Positions 37,401 through 52,000 of a DNA stretch of 64,000 nucleotides are shown here, one piece after another. Position numbers and translations under genes: made by a program. The notes beneath the pieces are model-generated. The model searched no databases and was not told where the DNA came from. It saw only the letters and a program-made list of their open reading frames with translations. The first letter of the stretch is position 1. Each line of letters opens with the position of its first letter. This stretch comes from Corella eumyota (lineage: Eukaryota > Chordata > Ascidiacea > Phlebobranchia > Corellidae), in assembly GCA_963082875.1 (NCBI GenBank), contig OY720101.1:13167671-13231670 (forward strand), written 5' to 3'.

Positions 37401-40400
37401 TCCTGTAGCGCCATAAAAAAGGCACTATAAATGATATAAACTCCTGCTGAGCCAGCACTTAATAAGTAGCATAAGTAGTAGCAAAAATTGGGCAATTATA
37501 ATCTATAATATTCCAAACTGCCAAAGACAACTCGAGACTGGGTTGTATTAACTGATGTTATTCTATGTTTTAGTTGCGCATTTTACTTTCTCACATTGAG
37601 AATAAAGATATATAAAAAAACTTAAAATAAAAAAAAAAAATAAATAAAAATACTCTGTAAACAGTTTACTGCAAATTAATTTTTTTATTTAGAATCATTC
37701 ACCCATGATGGCCACCCCAGTATGGGGGAATCCCCAGAAGTTAGAGGTTTCTTCACAGGAAGTGCATTCAACAGTGGGGGCATGATGCTTGGGGGAGGAG
37801 CGGGGCGACAACTTGCCCACTGGGTGGAGCACGGGAGGCCGGAGTTTGATCTTTTTACCTGTGACATAAGGTCAAGAATTGTTTTCATTGTTTTTTTATA
37901 TTTTTTTTTTTGATGTAGGAAAGTTGAATGCGCGACTTAAACATAGAGTAACAACTGTTACTTCGACCCAGTCTCGAGTTGCCTTTGGCAGTTTGGGATA
38001 TTATATAGATTATAATTGTCCGGTAATTTTGCTGCTAGTTAGGTGCTGACTCAGCAGAAGTTCATATCCCTCATAGCGCCTTACCAAAGGGCGCTACAGC
38101 ATGAGATCAGTGGGGATTGAACCCACGACCTCATGTGTGGTGTAGCAAGTGTTCTTACCACTACACTACGCTGCATTAAATCTTTAAATTTTTGTTTAAT
38201 TAGGAGGTACCCCACAACTTTGGCTAACTCTAACAAATGGTTGACAGAAAAATGTCACGAAAAATTTGCAAAGCGTTACAGTTCAGTATTTGCTCATGAT
38301 CAGAGTTATGGAGGTAGGAATCAGAGATTCAGTCCACTACATGAGGTAACAACTTTTTTTGCATATTTAATTATCCTCAATTTTACAAGAGGTAGAAACT
38401 TTTTTTTATGTGGAGAAATTGATTTTATGGCCTAAACATAGAGTAACATTTGTTACCCTGACCCAGTCTTTAGTTGTTTTCAGCAGTTTAAAATGTTTTT
38501 TTTTATATCTTTATCCTCAATGTGGGAAGGTTGACTTCACAACCCAAACATAGAGTAACAATTGTTACCCTGACCTAGTCTTGGGTTGCCTTTGGCAGTT
38601 TGGGATATTATTAATTATAATTGCTTGATAATTGAGCTGCCAATTGGTTTTTGCATGGCAGGAGTTTGTACTATTTAGATTTTTTGAGGTTGCTAATGGT
38701 GTTTCTTTGTTAATGTAAATAAGTTTTAACTATTTTTATTCTAACTTGCTTGAAAAAGTTCTTACTTCTGCAAAGCAAAAAAATTTACCCAAGTCAAATA
38801 ATTTTAAAATTTTGTAATACTTTTATTATGTTAAATATCACCAGAAACATAGACAAAATGGTGCTGTTACTGGTGCGCGTTATGGTTTCGAAAGACCAGC
38901 TTACTACATAAAAGACCATCCCAACCCAGAAGAACTAGATGTACCAAGTTATGATTATTATGGTCAATATGGTTATGCTGCTCATAAAGAAAATAAATAT
39001 GGAGACGTTATTTTAAAGGATTGTACTTACGACTTCCCTAAAGACAGTCACAAAATTGTAAGAAAGTTTTTTTATTTTTAAAGGGTACCATGTATTTAAT
39101 TCGTTTTTTTTAGGCAAATTGGGTAAAATATGTCGATTACTTACTTTACAATCTTTAAACAAACTTTCTACTTTACAGTTTTTGCTAATTTTTTTTGCTA
39201 ATTACTTCGCTAATTCTCTCTCGTACTTTATCGTGTTAGCTAATTCTTTCTTATACTTTATGGTCCTAGCTAATTCTCTCTAATACTTTATGGTCCTAGC
39301 TAATTCTCTCTCATACTTTATCGTGCTAGCTAATTCTCTTTTATACTTTACAGTCCTTGCTAATTCTCTCTCATACTTTACAGTCCTAGCTAATTCTCTC
39401 TCATACTTTATCGTGCTAGCTAATTCTCTCTCATACTTTACAGTCCTTGCTAATTCTCTCTCATACTTTATCGTGCTAGCTAATTCTCTCTCATGCTTTA
39501 CAGTCCTTGCTAATTCTCTCTTGTACTTTACGGTCCTAGCTAATTCTCTCTCATACTTTATCGTGCTAGCTAATTCTCTCTCATACTTTACAGTCCTTGC
39601 TAATTCTCTCTCATACTTTATCGTGCTAGCTAATTCTCTCTCATGCTTTACAGTCCTTGCTAATTCTCTCTTGTACTTTACAGTCCTTGCTAATTCTCTC
39701 TCATACTTTATCGTGCTAGCTAATTCTCTCTCATACTTTACAGTCCTTGCTAATTCTCTCTCATACTTTATCGTGCTAGCTAATTCTCTCTTATACTTTA
39801 CAGTCCTTGCTAATTCTCTCTCATACTTTACAGCCTTAGCTAATTCTCTCTCGTACTTTACAGTCCTTGCTAATTCTCTCTCATACTTTATCGTGCTAGC
39901 TAATTCTCTCTTGTACTTTACAGTCCTAGCTAATTCTCTCTCGTACTTTACAGTCCTAGCTAATTCTCTCTCATACTTTATCGTGCTAGCTAATTCTCTC
40001 TCCTACTTTACAGTCCTTGCTAATTCTCTCTCATACTTTAAGGTCCTTGCTAATTCTCTCTTATACTTCACAGTCCTCGCTAATTCTCTCTAATACTTTA
40101 CGATCCTATCTAATTCTCTCTTGTACTTTACGATCCTATCTAATTCTCTCTTGTACTTTACAGTCCTAGCTAATTCTCTCTCATACTTTACAGTCTTAGC
40201 TAATTCTCTCTCATACTTTACAGTCTTAGCTAATTCTCTCTCATACTTTACAGTCTTAGCTAATTCTCTCTCATACTTTACAGTCTTAGCTAATTCTCTC
40301 TCATACTTTACAGTCCTTGCTAATTCTCTCTTATACTTTACGGTCCTAGCTAATTCTCTCTAATACTTTATTTTGCTAGCTAATTCTCTCTCATACTTTA

Positions 40401-43268
40401 CAGTCCTTGCTAATTCTCTCTCATACTTTAAGGTCCTCGCTAATTCTCTCCCATACTTTAAGGTCTCATCTAATTTTCTTTCATACTTTACGGTCCTAGC
40501 TAAATCTCTCTCATACTTTATGGTCTTAACTAATTCTCTTCTATCCTCTACAAATATAGCTAATTTTTTGTCGTACTCTTGTAATTTTTTAATATTTTTA
40601 TATTGTAACAGATCAAAAATGAATGTCTTACATGTCGTACAAACGTCGCATTATTTGATTCTTCTTTTATGAGCAAGTTTGTGATATCTGGCAAAGACGC
40701 TGACGTAGCAGTTAAAAAATTGCTGACTCGTGATATTGCAAAGTCAGAGAGGTTTACTTATTGTTTAATGTTGAATGAAAATGGTGGAATCGAGGCAGAC
40801 GTGATTGCAAATAAAATGAAAGACGAAAATGGCGGTAAAAAAAATTTTTTTTTAGGGTTTATATTTTGATTTTTTTACATGCTTTTATAATTTAAATTTA
40901 TATTTTTCTATAAATATATTTAATCTTTTTTATTTTTTAGACACCAGTTATTACATAACAGCAAGTTCATCATCTACTTTATATTTGACAAAACACATTA
41001 AGCATTTCATGGCTAAAAATAAATTGAATTGCAACCTTATGGATATAACTGATGGTTACTGTATACTAAGTGTACAAGGTTCCAAAAGGTAATTTTAATT
41101 AATTTACTTATATTTCTAATGTAAAAATGTCGACTTTACGACCTAAACATAGAGTAACATTTGTTACCATGACCCAGTCTCGAATTGACTTTGGCTGTTT
41201 GAAATATTTTTAATTATTTCTAAAAATTGTAGTGGTAAGAACACTTTGATGTTGTGGGTTTAATTCCCACTGCCTTCATGCTGCAGTGCCTTTTAGTAAG
41301 GCGCTATAAACGGTATGAACTCCTGCTGAGCCAGCACTTAATCAGCAACATAATTACCGGGCAATTGTAATCTATAATAATCCAAACTGCTAAAGGCAAC
41401 TCGAGACTGGATTAGAGTAACTGACGTTACTCCATTTTTAGCTTGCGCATTTCACCTTTCCACATCGAGGATAAAAATATATACAAAGAAAAAATTATGA
41501 TTTTATGATTTTAATTTAGTTTAGAAGTAATGAAGTCCTCAACAGATATGGTCGATTTAAAATACGGGGAATGGAAATACTTTGAAATTGCGGGGCACAA
41601 AGTTGTTATTACCAGGTAATAAATAAGTAAATAATTTTTTTTAACAAAAATGAAATGTTTGTTATTATTTTTAGGTTGTCATTTTTAGGTGAATTGGGAT
41701 TTGAGATTAATTGCTCAAAGGAATATGTGAATGATGTTTATGATGTCATAATGGGTCATGTGACCAAACAGGGTGGTTGTATGGCAGGTTATAGAGCAAT
41801 GGAGTCTATGAGCACAGAAACAGGTAAAAAAAAACAAAAAATTTTAAAAAAATTCGTAAAGTTTTTAATTTGAAATTATTATTATTAGGTTTTCACCACT
41901 GGGGGCACACTATCAGAAGCGACGACAACCCAGTTGAGTCGGGGTTATTAAAGTTTTGTGACCCAGATTTAAATTTTATCGGTAGTGAAGCTTTAAAGAA
42001 AATTAAATCAAAACCCCTGGACAAAAAATTGGCATTTTTTACCAGTGATTGGTAAGTTTTTTGTTTATTTATTTTATTATTTGTTTCAGTATAAAAAAAC
42101 TTTTAAATGTTCTGACCCAGTTCTAAGTTTTCTTGACTATTTTTAAAAATTTCGAGCCTAATAATTTTGCTTTTAAATCACTCTGTGATTGGTGATTTAC
42201 AGTAATTATTTTTTCACATTTATTTTTTTCTTGATGCAAAAAGTTTTTATTGTTTATGGCACTTTACTCAAAAACATTACAGCATTGGAGCAGAAGGGAT
42301 AAAACTCATGACCTCAAGTAGTGTAGCCAAGTGTTTTGACCACTACACCACACTGCCTATTCATGTATTATTTAAACACTGTGCTGGTGCTGTAAAATAG
42401 AAAAAAAATTAATAATTGTATTTTTTTAATGAATACATTTTGTTTTAGTGATGTGCCATTGTATGGAAAAGAAGTGATTTGGAGAGATGATAAAATAGTC
42501 GGTTATTTAAGGAATGCTGATTATGGTCATGCGTTAGGCTGTAACATTGGTTATGGGTTAGTTGTGTTATCATAATTTATAATGCTTACATAGTGTTTAG
42601 AACACCTGGCTTTACTACATGAGGTCCAAGGTTTCATTTGCACTGCTCTCATGCTGTAGGACCCTTGAGTAAGGCATTAAAATCGGCTTAAACTTCTGCT
42701 TAGCCAAAATTAATCAGCAGTTTAATTATCGGGCAATTATAATCTATAATATTTCAAATTGCTAAAGGCAACTTAAGACTGGGTCAGGGTAACAAATGTT
42801 ACTCTATGTTTAGGCTTTAAAATTTCCCACATTGAGAATAAATAAATATTAAAGTGTTATGTTACAGAGTTTTGCAATTTTGTAAGTTATGTATATAACA
42901 TGTTGGCTTCCCTTTTCTTTTTTTTTAATTAATTTTAATTTTTTTTTAAAAAGTGGTATAACTTAAAAAGTAAGTAAAATTATTTAAAGTTAAAACCATT
43001 TTTGTGTTCAGTGACACCAACTTTATCATTTTTTGAGTATAAAAATATCGCTAATATATCAGTTTAAATAATATTTTGTTTCAGATATGTTAAGAATCCT
43101 GGTGTAACAGATAATTGGATTCTGGAAGGCAAATATGAAATAGAAAGAATGAACGAAAGATACCCTGCTACTGTTTATATTAACAGCCCATTTGATCCTA
43201 AGTTTAAACGCAGAAATGGAAATTATTCTAAAGACGAACAAAATCGTTTGGAAAAATTGATGGATTAA
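34455..43268 (+). CDS. SARDH: Sarcosine dehydrogenase, mitochondrial
   Basis: FAD- and folate-dependent oxidation of sarcosine to glycine in the mitochondrial matrix. Fifteen exons: 34455-34740, 35180-35358, 35834-36163, 36533-36709, 37136-37265, 37693-37870, 38204-38345, 38845-39057, 40612-40834, 40941-41088, 41520-41615, 41675-41823, 41889-42051, 42449-42556 and 43085-43268; 901 aa (human 918). The N-terminus is basic and suits a transit peptide. [20 protein letters not shown] is the FAD-binding Rossmann loop. SGTTWHTAG carries the His (residue 93) that should bind FAD covalently. [28 protein letters not shown] and [12 protein letters not shown]-type sequence ([12 protein letters not shown]) match SARDH rather than DMGDH. 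The folate-binding aminomethyltransferase half has [20 protein letters not shown] and [12 protein letters not shown]. SINEs and one minisatellite fill the introns. The PDPR regulatory subunit is a weaker alternative. Confidence 0.95.
34785..35040 (-). mobile_element. SINE copy in SARDH intron 1
   Basis: Reverse copy with GACCTGAACATAGAGTAGCA at one end and GGGAATCAAACCCAAGACCT near the tRNA-like head. It lies upstream of exon 2 and is opposite in orientation to the copy downstream of that exon. Confidence 0.75.
35520..35787 (+). mobile_element. SINE copy in SARDH intron 2
   Basis: Forward copy: GGCAGCATGGTGTAGCGGTA, GGTTCAATCCTCACTG, CTCCTGCTGAGCC and CCCACATCGAGGATAAA with an A-rich tail. 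It ends about 45 bases before the exon 3 acceptor. Confidence 0.8.
36741..37022 (+). mobile_element. SINE copy in SARDH intron 4
   Basis: Forward copy beginning CCAGCAGCATGATGTAGTGG only about 30 bases after the exon 4 donor, with CTGCTGAGCCAGCACTTAAT in the body and an A-rich end. Confidence 0.75.
37325..37625 (+). mobile_element. SINE copy in SARDH intron 5
   Basis: Forward, near full length: CGGCAGCGTGATGTAGTGGT, GGGTTCAATTCCTACT and CTCCTGCTGAGCCAGCAC, ending in a long A-rich tail close to the exon 6 acceptor. Confidence 0.8.
37910..38176 (-). mobile_element. SINE copy in SARDH intron 6
   Basis: Reverse, full length from GATGTAGGAAAGTTGAATGC to the A-box end (ACCACTACACTACGCTGC). It lies just after exon 6 and faces the forward copy just before it. 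Confidence 0.8.
38400..38495 (-). mobile_element. SINE 3'-end fragment in SARDH intron 7
   Basis: Reverse fragment with GGCCTAAACATAGAGTAACA and CCTGACCCAGTCTTTAG. It is followed directly by a second reverse fragment, so this intron took two insertions or a local duplication. Confidence 0.55.
38500..38690 (-). mobile_element. Head-truncated SINE in SARDH intron 7
   Basis: Reverse copy from the TTATCCTCAATGTGGGAAGG end through the GGCAGTTTGGGATATTA body. The tRNA-like head is missing. Confidence 0.65.
39175..40590 (+). repeat. 30-bp minisatellite in SARDH intron 8
   Basis: About 45 tandem copies of a 30-bp unit, fully inside intron 8 (39058-40611). Many copies hold CTCTCTCATACTTTACAG, which reads like a 3' splice site. 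Units alternate between forms with CAGTCCTTGC and with TCGTGCTAGC, giving a partial 60-bp higher-order pattern. Because 30 is a multiple of three, long open frames occur here ([10 protein letters not shown] repeats), but these are a by-product and not genes. Edges are more diverged than the middle, as is normal for tandem arrays. Confidence 0.95.
41120..41210 (-). mobile_element. SINE 3'-end fragment in SARDH intron 10
   Basis: Reverse fragment: GACTTTACGACCTAAACATA, then ACCCAGTCTCGAATTG. It is followed at once by a forward copy. Confidence 0.6.
41229..41487 (+). mobile_element. SINE copy in SARDH intron 10
   Basis: Forward copy starting inside the A box (TAGTGGTAAGAACAC), with the full body to CCACATCGAGGATAAAAATA. 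It ends 33 bases before exon 11. Confidence 0.75.
42105..42357 (-). mobile_element. Decayed SINE in SARDH intron 13
   Basis: Reverse. The head end (GACCACTACACCACACTGCC on the plus strand) is clear; the body toward 42105 is diverged (GTTCTGACCCAGTTCTAAG). Confidence 0.65.
42588..42848 (+). mobile_element. SINE copy in SARDH intron 14
   Basis: Forward, from TAGTGTTTAGAACACCTGGC to CCCACATTGAGAATAAATAA. It abuts the unclassified repeat that begins at 42849. Confidence 0.7.
42849..43059 (+). repeat. Unclassified dispersed repeat, short copy
   Basis: Shares near-identical sequence with 53476-53880, from TTAAAGTGTTATGTTACAGA to ATATTGCTAATATAT-type sequence (here ATATCGCTAATATAT). It lacks roughly 190 internal bases of the longer copy. 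No terminal inverted repeat is obvious. It sits just before SARDH exon 15. Confidence 0.8.
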
Positions 43269-43852
43269 TTTCTGACTTTGACTTACTTTGACGTTAAGAA
43301 TAAATTAAATTAAAATAGATAAGGTATAAACTGTAATAAATAACCTATTTAAACTTAAAATTTAATATTTTGTTAAATATGTTCTATTTTCTTAATGCAT
43401 CAAGATTTCGTTATTGCTATAACTAATACTGTCTTTTATTTTTAAGCCTCAAATTTTTTTAAGTTGCAAATTAACTTTTGTGTAGTGGTAGTAAGTAATA
43501 TTGTAATTTTTTTTAATATCTTTGCAATAGTTTAGTAAATGTCTTACTTTATAATTTCATATTTAATTAATGTTCATTATGTTATATTTGCAATTAGTGT
43601 TAAAATTTAATTATATGCAAAATATTTTTATTCAAAGGTGTATTTTTAATTCCTAATTACCATGTTTATCATTTAATTTGTATTTCTTTTGAACAGATAT
43701 TTGTAAAAATAATTTTGTTAAATAATATTGGATTAAATGAAAATAGAAGGATAGGATTTAAAAGGTTTACAAAGGTAAGATTGTGTTATTTTTAGTATAG
43801 CTATTGGAATAACAATGACCCTTACAGTAGTTTTAGGTAAGAATATATACAT

Positions 43853-44030
43853 TTATTTATCCTTGATGTGGTAGGTTGCCTTTACAGGTTGCCTTTACAG
43901 CCTAAATATAAAGTAACATCAGTTACCCCAACCCAGTCCTAAGTTGATTTTGGCAGGTTGAAAAACTTTTTGTTATAACTAAACTGCTGGAATTGTGTAC
44001 AAAGTGGGGATCGAACCTAGAACCTAATAT
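43853..44030 (-). mobile_element. Decayed SINE fragment
   Basis: Reverse fragment with CCTTGATGTGGTAGGTTGCC, TACCCCAACCCAGTCC and a head word GGGGATCGAACCTAGAACCT. The middle of the element is missing. Confidence 0.55.
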
Positions 44031-44381
44031 TACAGCTACTAAAAGCAACAAAAGGATTTTTAGTAAACATTTTTAATGAAAAATCTGTCATGATTTAAAA
44101 ATGCTTATGCAGCAGTTGCACAAGAATTTAATTCTTTTTAAGGCAAATTGCAAGTTTAATAATCACAGATTGGCTAATTTAAAACATTTCAGGAAGTAAT
44201 TACATCTGTCTTCTGATTTAATTACTTGTTCAGTTTGCAGTTTTTTGCATTTTTAAACAGATTTTTTCGAATTGTTTTTTAAATAACTGAATGATCATCT
44301 ATAAAACAGTCAATTTAGTTGGTTTTTGTCAAATTAAAAAATTTTACAACATTTAGAAACAGAAAATGGTTTAATCTGTTA

Positions 44382-44387
44382 TATAAA
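44382..44387 (+). promoter_or_regulatory. Candidate TATA box of CTHRC1
   Basis: TATATAAAG lies about 45-50 bases upstream of the ATG, close enough for a short 5' UTR. In AT-rich DNA this word is common, so support is positional only. Confidence 0.35.
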
Positions 44388-44431
44388 GTTGTATTTTTAA
44401 AAAATATTATAAAAAAATTTAATTGATTTTT

Positions 44432-47417
<2,986 letters not shown>

Positions 47418-49036
47418 AAAATCAAAATTAAAATTTTTTTTCGAAAACTAACCCAAAATATCAAAAATTTGTCACTATCATAAACAATTAATTAATTTTT
47501 AATATTAGATCTTTTTAAAATAACAATCAATACTAATTAATTTTCATTAGTTGTTGGCAAAACTTTAATTTTTCATTAACAAATTTTTTTTAATCATTTT
47601 TCCATTAACACAAATTAAAAAGTATAAAAATCAAAAAAAAAATTAATTCAAAAAAGCAAGAATGAATAAATAACTTAATTTAACATCAATTTTTTTACCA
47701 ATTAATAATTAAATTTTAACTAACTAAAACCTGTAATATTTTAAAATTAATATTGTAAATATTCTCAAAATTTTTCCTAAATTTATCAAATCATTTTATT
47801 TACAAATATTAAATAAATAACACAAATAACAGTTTTAACAACAATTAATAAATTGATTAATAATAGCATAGATGTAATATTTTACAATATAAATGATGAA
47901 TATTTTTAATTTTAAATAGATTTTGACATTTTTTGTAATAAGTTCATTCTAATAAAAGCGTTTTAAAATAATAAGTAATATTATTTTTAAAACACTAGGT
48001 AGTTATAGTTGTATCACTTAATAATTAATAATTTAAAAATTTAGCAAAATAACAAAATTTACAATGAAATATAATAATTACACAGTATACATTATAGTGA
48101 AGCAACAATAAAATAATACAAATTAAACAAGTTGTATAGGATAGAATTTATATTCACATATTGTTTCATAATTGATATATTCTGTCTTAAAAAGTAATTC
48201 ATGTTTTAGAAAAGTAAAATTTAAAAAAAATACCCCATATTTTTTTTACTTTACATCACATAAAATATATTAGCGTAAATTGTTTCAAATCAATATATAT
48301 TTACTCATAAGTATGTTTTAAAACAAAAAATATAAAGAAAGCCCTTGTCCAATCTAAGAAAAAACAAATTAATCATAAAATTTAAAGTTATTTCACATAT
48401 TTTTATAACTTTCTGATTAACAGAGAATAATATTTACAAATATTTACAACATTGCACTTGGAGGACCCTTGAGTTAAAATTAAGTAATTTACAAGTTGAT
48501 TATTCTTGAATAAATAGGTTTAAGTGCATGGTGGTGTAAAAGTGTTTAATAATTTTTTTAATATTTACATTTATTTAATCTGATGACTTCGCAGCGTTAG
48601 TTCAATTTAAAAACAAAATTTGACCCAAAAATTTTTAATGTATAAGTGATTTTAGAAACAATATTAACAAATTTAGATACAATAATATATTAATATGATA
48701 ATTAAAAAATACAAATGATAACTTGGTTTACATATACATAAAAACTTAGGTATTTACATTAATTTACAGTAAAAAAAATGTTTTTAAATTTAAAAAAAAA
48801 ATTAATTTTTTTATCCCTGATTTTCCCAAAACGTTTTTTGTAATTTCTGTAAAATCGAATCTTAAACTTAATTAAGTTTGTAAAAACAAAAAAGAAAATC
48901 CTTTTTTAAAATAAAGAAAAAAATAAAAAATTTTAAAATTTATTGGAAACCCAAAATTTTTTTAAAAATATTTGGAAACTCTGATTTTTTCCAAAAATTA
49001 TTTGGAAACTCTGATTTTTTTAATTGTTTGGAAACC
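47418..49036. other. Intergenic between convergent genes, very AT-rich
   Basis: About 1.6 kb between CTHRC1 (+) and the modular-protein gene (-). Both 3' UTRs must lie here. At 48944-49036 the sense strand of the minus gene has several near-identical (G/A)GTTTCCAAAT words before an AATAAA at about 48939-48944. No exon seen. Confidence 0.5.
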
Positions 49037-52000
49037 CTATTCTTCTTCCTCTTCAATAATAATCTCATCGTCGCTGTTTGGTTCGTAATCGACAGGGTTT
49101 CCATCAGCATCAACATAATTTCCATCTTCATCCACGTAGATCACTTCTTCTTCATCTTCCTCCTCGGAGACGTAGATGATCTCGTTTCCATCCGAGTCAA
49201 ATTCACCTTCGACTTCGTTGCCATCGGAGTCGACGTAAACATAAACAACCTAGAAAAATAAAAATTTTGAGAAAAATTTTATTTAGTTTTCTCCTGTTAT
49301 AAAATTTTAATGATTTATGGTATAGTGGTCAAAACGCTTTACTACATAAGGTCCCGAGTTTGTTCCCCACTGCTTCTATGCTGTAGAGCCCTTGAAAAAG
49401 GCGACTTAAAGGGTTTAAACTCCTGCTGAGCCAATACTTAATTAGCAGTTTAAACCAACTTTAGACTGGGTCGGGGTAAAATATGTGGCTCTATGTTTAG
49501 GTCGTTAAGTTGACTTTCTTACACCAAGATAAATAAATATTAAAAAAAAGTTATTTTTATTTCAAAAAATTTTTTTTTCACCAACCTCTTCATCTTCACT
49601 TCCCTCTTCTTCTTCGTCTTCCTCCTCATCCTCAGTGACGTAAATGATCTCATTTCCATCCGAGTCGTACTCCACAACATTTCCATCTTCATCCACGTAG
49701 ACAATCTCTTCATCACTGTCTCCCGTGAATTCCGAGTCATCCGTGTAAATTGCTTCTTCATTTTTATCAGCAGGAGGTGAAAGAAGTTCTTGGTGTTTTT
49801 CTGTCATTGTTTTTGTTTCTTGCTGTTTTTGTTGTTGTTGTGCTGAGTGGTGTTCTTGTATTTGTTTAGTTGTTTGGTTTTCTTGCTGTTTTTGTTGTGA
49901 TGTAGCAGAATTTTTTTTCTGTTGTTTTTCTGTTGTTGTTAAAAGTTCCTGCTGTTTTTGTCTGGTTGAGGCTAAGTTTTCTTCTTGTAGGCTTTTTTGC
50001 TGTTTTTCTGGTTGTTCTTGTTTTGTAAGTGGTGTATATGGTTCATGTTTTTCTGGTGTTTCTATGGTTTCTTTATCATTTAAGGACTTTTCTTTTTGTT
50101 GCTGTTGTGATTTTGATTTTTCCTGTTGCTTCACTGTTGTGGTTGTTGCTAAGTGTCCTTGTTCTTTTTCTATTTGTTGTTTTTTTGTTGCTGTAACAGA
50201 TTTAGTTTCTTGTTCTTCTAGTTGTAAGTTTGATAATTTTTGTTGTTTTTCTTGTGCTTGGGTCACAACCTCTTGATGTTTTTGTGTTTCCATTTCCAAG
50301 TTTGCAATTTTTTTTTGGTTTTGTTTCTGTTTTTCTCTTGTAGCTATATATTTTTCTTCTTGTTTTGATTTTTCAGTTGTATAAGCACCTTCTTTATCCA
50401 TAAAGGCTGGAGGTCTTTCCTGAATTTGCTGTGTCTGTTTTAATGTTTTTGTTGCTTTTTCTTTTTTTTCTTCCATCGTATTTAGTTTGTTTTTACAAAT
50501 TTCATCGTTCTCTGCTTGTATTTCTGATTTTTCACACAAAGTATAAACTTCAGGATGATATTCAACAACTTCCGATCGATCGATTATGCTTTCATCTGAG
50601 AAGATTCTGCTATATTGTCGTTTTGTTGTAACCTCTTTATCCTCGTTGTCATCATTGAAATAGTACTCTTCCTCTTCCTTACTATCTTCGCTCGTGTTTT
50701 CGCCAGATGAGTCTGTTGACGAGTTTGATCTCTCTCTGGTTAGGGATCTGATGGAGTGAACCTCGGATGCGGGGATTTTTTTGCTGTTTCGATCTTTTTT
50801 TCGTAGTGAAGATTGTTGTTGTATGGTTTCGATAATTTTTTCTTTGTTTTTGTCCAGATTTATGTTTTTTTCTTGTTTGTGTAATTCTTCTTCTTCAGTT
50901 AATAATGGTTCTTTTATTGGTTCCGTTTCGGTTTTAAGTGGTTTTTGTTCTTGATCTTGTTTGTCCAAGTCTTCCCTTTCAGTCAATGATAATACTGGTT
51001 CTTCAATTGCTTCTGTTGTGATTTTGACTGGTTCTTGAAATTGGATGGTGTTTTCTGGTTCTTTAATTTTTTCTAATGGTGTTGCAGCTGATTCCATCTC
51101 TGGTGCAGTTTTTCTGGTGTTTTCTAGCTGCTGGTTCTCTATTTGTTGGTTGTTTTGATAAACTGGTTCAGTTTTAAATGTTTGACTTGCTACTGGTATA
51201 TTTTCCTGAATTTGGTTGTCTGGTGTTTTTTCTTCATGGTGTGCTGGTTTTTTGGTAATGGATTTTTCGTCATTAGTTTTCTTTAATGGTGTTTCAATGT
51301 CATTTTTGTTTTTTATTGGTGTTGTGTTAACCTCTAAATCTGGTGTTGTTTGACCTGTTATGTTAAGATCTGGTTGTTTTGGTGTTGGTGTTTTGCTTTC
51401 ATGTTCTAATACTGGTATATCGCTATGGTCACCAAGGCAAATAGGTTTAACAGATGGTGTTTTTTTAGGTTCATGGTTATAAGATTGGTCCAAGTCAGTT
51501 GTTTCTGGTTCTTTTACAGATCTAGGTGCTGATATTGGTTTATTTATTAACTGTTTTTCCGGTGATTTGGTTGTGGTCTTCAATAAACTTTGTGATCTGG
51601 CTTTAGGAGTTGGTGTTTTTGTCACTGGAGATTGGTGTACAATTTTCTCTGTTGTTACCATTTGGGGGTGGTCTTTTTCTAGTGTGTGGTCATTTTCTTG
51701 TCTGTAGTCTTTTTCTGGTATATGGTCTTTTTTTGGTGTGTGGTTTTCTTCTGGTGCATGGTCTTTTTCTTGTGTATGGTCTTTTTCTTGTGTATGGTCT
51801 TTTTCTGGTGTATAGTCTTTTTTTGGTGTGTGGTTTTCTTCTGGTGCATGGTCTTTTTCTTGTGTATGGTCTTTTTCTGGTGTATAGTCTTTTTTTAGAG
51901 TGTGGTCTTTTTTTGGTGTATGGTCTTTTTTTAGTGTGTGGTCTTTTTCTTGTGTATGGTTTTTTTCTTGCGTATGGTCTTTTTCTGGTGTATAGTCTTT

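Larger units (their letters stand above)
43269..44431. other. Intergenic, SARDH to CTHRC1
   Basis: About 1.16 kb with the SARDH 3' UTR (AATAAA near 43299), an old reverse SINE at 43853-44030 and the CTHRC1 promoter with a TATA-like word at 44382. No other gene seen. Confidence 0.45.

Noticed and set aside
39175-40590. Possible CRISPR array (regular 30-bp repeat)
   Set aside because: Units are directly tandem with no unique spacers, inside a eukaryotic intron.
39290-40672. Three long open frames (267, 80 and 99 codons) of [10 protein letters not shown] repeats
   Set aside because: They are by-products of a 30-bp tandem repeat inside SARDH intron 8. The unit length is a multiple of three and lacks stops. 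No start context, homologue or splice evidence.
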